DNA from: Frankia sp. RB7
GTDB lineage: Bacteria > Pseudomonadota > Alphaproteobacteria > Rhizobiales > Xanthobacteraceae
Length of the DNA stretch: 64,000 nt
Assembly (NCBI GenBank): GCA_030403585.1
Contig: JAUEPE010000006.1
Location: forward strand, 1-64,000
Direction: 5' to 3'
Shown here one piece after another: positions 58,521 through 64,000 of the stretch. The stretch's first letter is position 1. Each line of letters begins with the position of its first letter. The position numbers were made by a program, and so were the translations under genes. The notes beneath the pieces are model-generated. The model did no database searches. It was not told the origin of the DNA and was given only the letters and a program-made list of their open reading frames with translations.

Positions 58521-59654
58521 CTATTCCGCGGCCAGCGGCATCTCGTCGATATGCTCGTGCAGCACCACGCCCGACAGCGGATCGAATTCGCCGATCCACG
58601 GCGTGCGCGCCAGCACCGACCTTGTATGCGCGTAGCCGGCGTCCCAGCGCTGCATGATGCCGGACGGGCTGAAGTCGACGTCCTTGGTATGGGTCTCGCG
58701 ATCGAGCTGCGGCGCCAGCAACCGCACCACATGCATGCGCGTCGAGCAGCCATAGCCGATCAGATCCCTCACTGCGGGATCATCGCGCTCGCTGTCGGGC
58801 AATCGTGCCGCAAGCTGGTTGATGACGTGGCGTAGCCGATGGGCCTGCTGCTGGCGCTCGATCTGGCTCGCGATCCGGCTGGAATATTGCACGTCCTTGT
58901 GCCGGGTGAGGACTTCTCCCATCGTGGTCGGCTCGGCGCCGGCGGGATTCCACAGATGCACGGCGAAGATCAGCGAATTCCGGCGCGGATTGTCGTCGAA
59001 CACGGCTTCCGTCGGTGAGTTCGAGAGAATGCCACCATCCCAGTAAAGCTCGCCGTCGATACGCACCGCCGGGAAGGCCGGCGGCAGCGCGCCCGAGGCC
59101 ATGACGTGCTTCAACGTCAGCTCACCGTCGCGGCTGTCGAAATAGCGCATCTGGCTGGTGCCGACATGGGCTGCACCGACCGTGAGACGCGGCGCACCGC
59201 GATTGGCGAGGCCGAAATCGACGAGCTCGCGCAGCGTGGTCTCCAGCGGCGCGGTCGAATAATAGCCGGCGCGATCGGCGCCGAGCGGATAGGACTCGCC
59301 GGCATGCGCCGCCAGGTTGGGCTTGAAGAAGCCGGCAATGCCGTTGGTGACGGTCGACCAATAGGCCAGCTTGTCGTCGAAGCCGGGAACGCCGGTGCGC
59401 AGATGAGATTGCTCCATCCGCTTCCAGAACTCCTTCAGGCGCGCGAGCCGGTCTTCCGGCGCATTGCCGGCGATCAGGCTTGCATTGATGGCGCCGATCG
59501 AGGTGCCGATCACCCAGTCCGGCTCGATGCCCGCCTCGTGCAGGGCCTGATAGACGCCCGCCTGATAGGAGCCGAGCGCACCGCCGCCTTGCAGCACCAG
59601 CACGATCTGTCCCGGCAGGTCCCTGGACCTGCTAGCCTCGGCGCTATCCTGCAT
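58521..59654 (-). CDS. Patatin-like phospholipase
   Basis: A 377-residue serine hydrolase with the Ser-Asp dyad. The glycine-rich oxyanion loop is VLQGGGALGSYQAGVYQAL, the nucleophile elbow GTSIG is in VIGTSIGAINASLIAG, and the Asp is in LYWDGGILSN. The C-terminal region after residue 250 matches the DUF3734 type of bacterial patatins. The start is ATG at 59654. No signal peptide is seen. Substrate is probably membrane phospholipid or a storage lipid. Confidence 0.88.
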   Translation of the reverse strand: MQDSAEASRSRDLPGQIVLVLQGGGALGSYQAGVYQALHEAGIEPDWVIGTSIGAINASLIAGNAPEDRLARLKEFWKRMEQSHLRTGVPGFDDKLAYWSTVTNGIAGFFKPNLAAHAGESYPLGADRAGYYSTAPLETTLRELVDFGLANRGAPRLTVGAAHVGTSQMRYFDSRDGELTLKHVMASGALPPAFPAVRIDGELYWDGGILSNSPTEAVFDDNPRRNSLIFAVHLWNPAGAEPTTMGEVLTRHKDVQYSSRIASQIERQQQAHRLRHVINQLAARLPDSERDDPAVRDLIGYGCSTRMHVVRLLAPQLDRETHTKDVDFSPSGIMQRWDAGYAHTRSVLARTPWIGEFDPLSGVVLHEHIDEMPLAAE

Positions 59655-59782
59655 GCCCGTCGCACTCCTGCTCCAGAGAGCCTTACGCAAAATCCTCCGG
59701 CATTGTTACGCCCGGCGACCGTCGGCCGTCCAGCGACCATCGTCCGGATGGGGGTGCGGATATCAGCGGAACCGGCGGAGCG

Positions 59783-59969
59783 TTAACGCTTTGCTGGCGC
59801 GTCCTGCGGCGGCGGGTCGTCGTCGGCGATCGGGGGCGTCACCACGCCGCTGATCGCGACCGGTACGGCCAGCACATTAGCCGATCGCAAGCCAGAGGTT
59901 TTCGCGCATCAGATGCAGCGCGTTGCGCGCGGAAGACGCGAGATCGTCGAGTGTCAGAATAGCTTTCAT
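59783..59969 (-). pseudogene. C-terminal fragment of a P-type (FixI/CopA-like) metal ATPase, frameshifted
   Basis: A 30-codon frame from 59969 encodes MKAILTLDDLASSARNALHL then MRENLWLAIG, stopping at TAA 59877. Shifting frame at that stop continues NVLAVPVAISGVVTPPIADDD. Together these read like the last membrane helices of a heavy-metal P-type ATPase (expected ..ALHLMRENLWLAIGYNVLAVP..). The TAC AAT codons for Tyr-Asn appear to have lost two bases. It is 11 bp downstream of the CBS gene. The rest of the ATPase is absent, so this is a decayed remnant; the 30-aa peptide might still be translated. Confidence 0.6.
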
Positions 59970-59980
59970 CGTTCATGCCT

Positions 59981-60406
59981 TCACTCGCTCGCGGTCGCCT
60001 TCAGCGCGGCGATGACATCCTCGCGCGCGACGATTCCGACCAGCTTCTCGGCGCTGTCGAGCACGATGATGCTCCGGATGCGGTGCTCGACCATGATCTG
60101 GAGCACGCGCGTCAGGCGCGTGTCGGGGCTGACATAGATGAACTCGGGCGTCATCACGTCGCCGACCTTGCGGCTCATCAGGTCGTGATAGCGCGGCAGC
60201 ATCTGGCTCGGCGTGAAGGTGAAACATTTCAGGATATCGAACTTGGTGACGATGCCGACCACCTGCCCGTCATCCTCGACCGGATAGGAGTTGAAATCGT
60301 CCTGCTCGAACTTCTCGCTGAGGGCGAGCAGATTGTGATCGCGCTGCACCGTCCTGACGTTGCGCGTCATATGACCGTCGACGGTCTGCTCAAGGAATTT
60401 GTACAC
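59981..60406 (-). CDS. CBS domain protein
   Basis: A 141-residue protein consisting of two tandem CBS motifs that probably sense adenine nucleotides: the first includes HNLLALSEKFEQDDFNSYPVEDDGQVVGIVTKFDIL and the second ANTRLTRVLQIMVEHRIRSIIVLDSAEKLVGIVAREDVIAAL in type. The GTG start at 60406 has GAGGAC upstream. A near-consensus FixK box lies about 60 bases upstream of the start, so the gene is probably part of the low-oxygen response together with the divergent fixLJ genes. Confidence 0.88.
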   Translation of the reverse strand: MYKFLEQTVDGHMTRNVRTVQRDHNLLALSEKFEQDDFNSYPVEDDGQVVGIVTKFDILKCFTFTPSQMLPRYHDLMSRKVGDVMTPEFIYVSPDTRLTRVLQIMVEHRIRSIIVLDSAEKLVGIVAREDVIAALKATASE

Positions 60407-60458
60407 GGCGCGTCCTCATCGATTCCTGCCAAATCTAGCCTCACCGACGGGCCGCGAG

Positions 60459-60472
60459 ATGAGATAGATCAA
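60459..60472 (-). promoter_or_regulatory. Near-consensus FixK box before the CBS gene
   Basis: On the minus strand TTGATCTATCTCAT fits TTGA-N6-TCAA with one mismatch at the last base. Its centre is about 60 bases from the CBS start, suitable for activation from -41.5 with a leader near 18 nt. Confidence 0.45.
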
Positions 60473-60603
60473 ACTGACCCGCGCGATTCCGCGGCAAATC
60501 CGCCGATGGCATCAGACATCGGAACTTGCTTCGGACCCACCCATGGGCGAAGTTGGTCATGTTCGCGGCACCGTGCCCGCCGCGCGAAAACAGGAGCCAC
60601 CGA

Positions 60604-62121
60604 GTGTCACCGACCCGCGTAACGCATCCGCCAGACGATCATCGCGGCGAGCATTTCCGGGTCCGGATCGAAGGGTTCGGCGTCGGCACTTGGGATCTCG
60701 ACCTCACGACGCGCGAGCTGGAATGGTCGGAAACCGCGCGGATGCTGCTCGGCGTCGAGCGCGGCCAGCCTGCGAGCTACGACCTCTTCCTCTCACGTCT
60801 CGAACCCGAGGATCGCGCGCATGTCGAGACTGCGATCAGCCAAATCTCCGAGCGTGGCGGCGGCTTCGACGTCTCCTTCAGGATTGCCAGGACCTCCGAC
60901 CGCGGCAAATGGATCAGGGCCCGCGCCGGCCTGATCAGGGATGATGCCGGCGTCGCGCGCCATCTCAGCGGAATCTTCCTCGACATCGACGAAGAGAAGC
61001 AGGTGGAGGAAGCGCTGCGCACCCGCGAGAGCCACCTCCGCTCGATCCTGCGCACCATTCCCGACGCCATGATCGTGATCGACGGTCGCGGCATCATGCA
61101 GCTGTTCAGCACGGCGGCCGAGCGCCTGTTCGGCTTGTCCGAGCAGGAGGCAATCGGCCGGAACGTCAGCATCCTGATGCCGAAGCCGGATCGCATCCGC
61201 CACGAGAGCTACATCGCGCGGTATCGCTCGACCAACGATCCGCACATCATCGGAATCGGCCGCATCGTCACCGGCAAACGCCGCGACGGCACCACGTTCC
61301 CGATGCATCTGTCGATCGGCGAGATGCAGTCCGGCGGTGAGCCCTATTTCACCGGCTTCGTCCGCGACCTCACCGAGCACCAGAAGACCCAGGCGAGGCT
61401 ACAGGAATTGCAGTCCGAGCTCGTCCATGTGTCGCGGCTAACCGCGATGGGCGAGATGGCTTCCGCGCTCGCCCACGAGATCAACCAGCCGCTGGCGGCG
61501 ATCAGCAATTACATGAAGGGATCGCGACGGCTGCTCGCCGGCAGCACCGATCCCAACACTGCGAAGATCGAAAACGCGCTGGAACGTGCATCGGAACAAG
61601 CGGTGCGCGCCGGCCAGATCATCCGGCGCCTGCGCGACTTCGTCTCGCGCGGCGAATCCGAGAAGCGGGTCGAAAGCCTGTCCAAGCTGATCGAGGAGGC
61701 CGGCGCGCTCGGTCTTGCCGGCGCGCGCGAGCAGAACGTGCAGATCCGCTTCAATCTCGATCCCTACGCCAACCTCGTTCTCGCCGACCGCGTGCAGATT
61801 CAGCAGGTTCTGGTCAATCTGTTCCGCAACGCGCTGGAAGCGATGGCGCAGTCGCCGCTGCGCGAGCTGGTTGTCACCAACAAGCGCGTCACCGACGACA
61901 TGATCGAGGTGGCAGTGTCCGACACCGGCTCCGGCTTCCAGGACGACGTCATTCCAAACCTGTTTCAGACCTTCTTCACCACCAAAGACACCGGCATGGG
62001 CGTAGGATTGTCGATCAGCCGCTCGATCATCGAGGCTCACGGCGGCCGCATGGTGGCCGAGAACAACGCATCCAGCGGCGCGACATTCCGCTTCACTTTG
62101 CCTGCAGCCGACGAGACCTAA
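60604..62121 (+). CDS. fixL: Oxygen-sensing histidine kinase FixL
   Basis: Haem-based oxygen sensor kinase of 505 aa. A first PAS domain covers about residues 20-135 and the haem PAS about 140-260, with His200 (axial ligand), His214, Ile215 and Arg220 exactly at the numbering known for Bradyrhizobium FixL. The phospho-acceptor is His291 in ALAHEINQPLAAI, followed by the ATPase domain with SDTGSGFQDD and GMGVGLSISRSII. The GTG start at 60604 with AGGAG upstream is fixed by this numbering, so a longer frame from 60526 is rejected. No membrane segments are present, so it is soluble. Low oxygen activates phosphorylation of FixJ, four bases downstream. Confidence 0.97.
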   Translation: MSPTRVTHPPDDHRGEHFRVRIEGFGVGTWDLDLTTRELEWSETARMLLGVERGQPASYDLFLSRLEPEDRAHVETAISQISERGGGFDVSFRIARTSDRGKWIRARAGLIRDDAGVARHLSGIFLDIDEEKQVEEALRTRESHLRSILRTIPDAMIVIDGRGIMQLFSTAAERLFGLSEQEAIGRNVSILMPKPDRIRHESYIARYRSTNDPHIIGIGRIVTGKRRDGTTFPMHLSIGEMQSGGEPYFTGFVRDLTEHQKTQARLQELQSELVHVSRLTAMGEMASALAHEINQPLAAISNYMKGSRRLLAGSTDPNTAKIENALERASEQAVRAGQIIRRLRDFVSRGESEKRVESLSKLIEEAGALGLAGAREQNVQIRFNLDPYANLVLADRVQIQQVLVNLFRNALEAMAQSPLRELVVTNKRVTDDMIEVAVSDTGSGFQDDVIPNLFQTFFTTKDTGMGVGLSISRSIIEAHGGRMVAENNASSGATFRFTLPAADET

Positions 62122-62124
62122 GCC

Positions 62125-62742
62125 ATGACGACCAAGGGACATGTTTACGTCATCGACGACGACGAGGCGATGCGTGACTCGCTCAACTTCCTGCTGGATG
62201 CCGCGGGCTTCGGCGTTACGCTGTTCGACAACGCGCAAAGCTTTCTCGACGCCCTGCCCGGCCTCACCTTCGGCTGCGTCGTCTCAGACATCAGGATGCC
62301 GGGCCTCGACGGCATCGAGCTGTTGAAACGGATGAAGGCACAGCACTCGCCGTTTCCAATCCTGATCATGACGGGCCACGGCGACGTGCCGCTCGCGGTG
62401 GAGGCGATGAAGCTTGGCGCCCTCGACTTCCTCGAAAAGCCGTTCGAGGACGATCGCCTCACCGTCATGATCGAGACGGCGATCCATCAGGCCGAGCCGG
62501 CGGCCAAGAGCGAAGCCATCGCCCAGGACATTGCCGCCCGCGTCGCCTCCCTCAGCCCCAGGGAGCGCCAGGTCATGGAAGGGCTGATCGCGGGCCTCTC
62601 CAACAAGCTGATCGCCCGCGACTACGACATCAGCCCGCGCACCATCGAGGTCTACCGGGCCAATGTCATGACCAAGATGCAGGCGGGCAGCCTGTCGGAG
62701 CTGGTCCGGCTGGCGATGCGCGCCGGCATGCTGAAGGATTGA
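62125..62742 (+). CDS. fixJ: Response regulator FixJ
   Basis: Two-domain transcription activator of 205 aa. The receiver has DDD at 11-13, phosphorylated Asp55 in VVSDIRMPG, a conserved Thr in LIMTGHG and Lys in LEKPFEDD. The C-terminal LuxR-type helix-turn-helix is LSPRERQVMEGLIAGLSNKLIARDYDISPRTIEVYRANVM. Phosphorylated by FixL, it activates fixK2, which begins about 670 bp downstream. Length equals the known Bradyrhizobium protein. It starts immediately after the fixL stop, so the two are one operon. Confidence 0.97.
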   Translation: MTTKGHVYVIDDDEAMRDSLNFLLDAAGFGVTLFDNAQSFLDALPGLTFGCVVSDIRMPGLDGIELLKRMKAQHSPFPILIMTGHGDVPLAVEAMKLGALDFLEKPFEDDRLTVMIETAIHQAEPAAKSEAIAQDIAARVASLSPRERQVMEGLIAGLSNKLIARDYDISPRTIEVYRANVMTKMQAGSLSELVRLAMRAGMLKD

Positions 62743-62753
62743 GGCAAGCACTC

Positions 62754-62767
62754 TTGAGGCAAGTCAA
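62754..62767. promoter_or_regulatory. FixK-type box between fixJ and the receiver gene
   Basis: TTGAGGCAAGTCAA matches TTG(A/C)-N6-(T/G)CAA exactly. It is 33 bases upstream of the receiver gene ATG and 11 bases past the fixJ stop. It could provide FixK2 feedback on that gene, either activating or repressing given its short distance. Confidence 0.5.
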
Positions 62768-62800
62768 AATGGTCTTCTCCGGCTGTGCTATGCGATCAAA

Positions 62801-63223
62801 ATGATCGAGATCGTCTCTCACCATGAGCGGCTGCCAATGGCGTCACCCGCACAGCCCGTCGTCTACGTGGTCGACGATGATGACGCCGTGCTGGGATCGC
62901 TGCGCTTCCTGCTGGAAACCGACGGCTTTGCGGTTCGGACCTTCCGCAACGCCACCGCGCTGCTCAACGCGACGAGCTCGCCCGGCGCGGACTGCTACGT
63001 GATCGACTACAAGATGCCCGACATCAACGGCATCGAGCTCGCCGGCCGCTTGCGCCAGTCCGACGGTGACACCCCCGTGATTCTGATTACCGGCTATCCC
63101 GACGGCAATATCTCGAAGCGCGCAGCCGCAGCAGGTGTGAAAGACGTGATCTTGAAGCCGCTTCTGGATGAGAGCCTGGCGAAATGCATTCGTGGCGCAC
63201 TTCAAGCTCGCCGCCGAAACTAG
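62801..63223 (+). CDS. Single-domain response regulator (receiver only)
   Basis: CheY-like receiver of 140 aa without an output domain. The acidic pocket is VVDDDDAV near residue 25, the phosphorylated residue is Asp69 in CYVIDYKMPDINGIEL, and VILITGYPD with LKPLLDE gives the Thr/Ser and Lys. The start is ATG at 62801; ATG at 62837 is an alternative. A similar receiver gene lies between fixJ and fixK2 in Bradyrhizobium diazoefficiens. Its target is not established; it may compete for or drain phosphate from FixL. Confidence 0.88.
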   Translation: MIEIVSHHERLPMASPAQPVVYVVDDDDAVLGSLRFLLETDGFAVRTFRNATALLNATSSPGADCYVIDYKMPDINGIELAGRLRQSDGDTPVILITGYPDGNISKRAAAAGVKDVILKPLLDESLAKCIRGALQARRRN

Positions 63224-63227
63224 GGAC

Positions 63228-63310
63228 GTAGCCCGGATGGAGCGGAGCGCAATCCGGGGTTAGCTCGGCGAGCGGGATTCCCGAATTTCGCTTCGCTCCA
63301 TCCGGGCTAC
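63228..63310. repeat. Family C palindromic element
   Basis: GTAGCCCGGATGGAGCG and CGCTCCATCCGGGCTAC in inverted orientation form the ends of an 83-bp hairpin, extended by GGGAC / GTCCC outside. It sits between the receiver gene and fixK2, five bases after the stop. It is the only copy in this window and probably a mobile palindromic unit. Confidence 0.85.
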
Positions 63311-63320
63311 GCGGTCCCTG

Positions 63321-63342
63321 ACCTACGGGGTTGTACGTAGGT
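63321..63342 (+). promoter_or_regulatory. FixJ-type binding site upstream of fixK2
   Basis: GTACGTAG (63333-63340) matches the GTAMGTAG element of FixJ~P target promoters. It is part of a larger dyad ACCTACG (63321-63327) / CGTAGGT (63336-63342). The element lies 76 bases before the fixK2 ATG, so transcription would start near 63385-63395 if it sits at about -50 to -60. Confidence 0.6.
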
Positions 63343-63415
63343 GATCCCCCTTAAGATATCTCGCGCAATTTTCGAAGCACCCGATACCGCGTACCAAAGC
63401 GTCATCACAACGGAG

Positions 63416-64000
63416 ATGGCGCAGATGCAGACCCAGACACTCAACAATCAGATCGGTGGCAAGATTGCCCCGGCCCATCCCGTCACCGACCAGTTTGGTG
63501 CAATCACCGGCCATGTCGGCCTGGTGGCCACCGAGTTCTCCTACCGCAAGGAAGAAGAGATCTACGGCGAGGACGAGCCGGCGGAATATGTCTACCAGGT
63601 CGTCTCCGGCGCGGTCCGCAGCTACAAGCTGCTCTCCGACGGCCGCCGCCAGATCGGCGGCTTCCACCTTCCCGGCGACGTGTTCGGCCTCGAATCCGGT
63701 CCCGCCCACCGCCTCGCCGCCGAAGCGATCATCGACACAACTGCGCGCCTGGTGAAGGGGGCCAGCCTGGAGAAGGCCGCCGGCACCGACGTGCTGGTCG
63801 CCCGCAAGCTCTGGGCCATGACCGCCGGCGAGCTGCGCCATGCCGAGGACCATATGCTGCTCTTGGGCCGCAAGACCGCGATGGAGCGGGTTGCGACCTT
63901 CCTGCTGGAAATGGATCGTCGTCTGGCCGTTGCCGGCATGATGGCGCTGCCGATGTGCCGCCGTGATATCGGCGACTATCTCGGCCTGACGCTCGAGACC
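63416..64000 (+). CDS. fixK2: Crp/Fnr family regulator FixK2, 5' part (cut by the window end)
   Basis: The first 195 codons of the oxygen-cascade regulator that controls fixNOQP, fixGHIS and similar genes. The cyclic-nucleotide-like beta roll includes EEIYGEDEPAEYVYQVVSGAVRSYKLLSDGRRQIGGFHLPGDVFGLE. No FNR-type cysteine cluster is present. A lone Cys at about residue 181 in LPMCRRDIGDYLGL precedes the recognition helix and corresponds to the redox-sensitive Cys183 known in this protein. ATG 63416 and ATG 63425 are both possible starts; the second has better spacing from GGAG. The C terminus lies beyond the window. Confidence 0.93.
   Translation, partial: MAQMQTQTLNNQIGGKIAPAHPVTDQFGAITGHVGLVATEFSYRKEEEIYGEDEPAEYVYQVVSGAVRSYKLLSDGRRQIGGFHLPGDVFGLESGPAHRLAAEAIIDTTARLVKGASLEKAAGTDVLVARKLWAMTAGELRHAEDHMLLLGRKTAMERVATFLLEMDRRLAVAGMMALPMCRRDIGDYLGLTLET

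Noticed and set aside
60526..60603. Longer N terminus for FixL
   Set aside because: Starting at GTG 60604 places His200, Arg220 and His291 exactly at known numbering and has AGGAG upstream; the extra 26 residues do not.

Overview
The window is a high-GC, gene-dense alphaproteobacterial chromosome segment, almost certainly from Bradyrhizobium or a very close relative. The strongest evidence is at the right edge. FixL is exactly 505 residues from a GTG start with a good ribosome site, and it places His200, His214, Ile215, Arg220 and His291 at the numbering known for Bradyrhizobium FixL. It is followed by a 205-residue FixJ with Asp55, a single-domain response regulator, and the start of fixK2, cut by the window end. 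A second diagnostic block is the narK-bjgb-flp-nasC assimilatory nitrate / nitric oxide detoxification operon, in the order described for Bradyrhizobium.

Layout. 0.2-3.8 kb: an NMT1/SsuB-type ABC importer with a TetR (RutR-like) gene upstream. 3.9-9.8 kb: VOC protein, two PfkB sugar kinases, a ferredoxin-reductase-like flavoprotein, and an enoyl-CoA hydratase coupled to a histidine phosphatase. 9.8-20 kb: a sugar-acid region with TRAP transporter DctPQM, an IlvD/Edd dehydratase, a divergent GntR regulator, a small exported protein behind a perfect FixK box, a uronate-dehydrogenase-like SDR, an SMP-30 lactonase and an aldehyde dehydrogenase. 20-25.6 kb: an AceE-like standalone E1 divergent from an Lrp regulator, PPK2, and an orphan TAXI binding protein. 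25.5-29.6 kb: MDR dehydrogenase, EamA exporter, aldo/keto reductase, SMP-30 protein. 29.7-39 kb: nitrate assimilation, with a formate/nitrite-family channel and a fused PP2C phosphatase / Ser-Thr kinase on the opposite strand. 39-49.9 kb: two NAD(P)-binding proteins, LysR, intradiol dioxygenase, serine hydrolase, HWE-type histidine kinase, galactarolactone-cycloisomerase-like enolase, CcdA, and a LysR/XRE pair. 50-60 kb: L,D-transpeptidase, enoyl-CoA hydratase, ASCH protein, tartrate/isopropylmalate-type dehydrogenase, zinc alcohol dehydrogenase, class III CoA-transferase, glycogen synthase, patatin. 59.8-64 kb: a P-type ATPase fragment, CBS protein, then fixLJ, receiver protein and fixK2.

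Regulatory structure readable from the DNA. There is a perfect FixK box (TTGATCTAGATCAA) before the small exported protein, a consensus box between fixJ and the receiver gene, and a near-consensus box before the CBS gene. A GTACGTAG FixJ-type element precedes fixK2. A textbook sigma-54 -24/-12 element followed by a roughly 230-nt leader with competing hairpins precedes the nitrite-channel gene, suggesting nitrogen control plus attenuation. Inverted repeats fit the GntR, TetR and Lrp regulators. Short palindromic repeat families of about 85 bp occur at least six times between genes. No tRNA, rRNA, CRISPR array or insertion sequence was seen.
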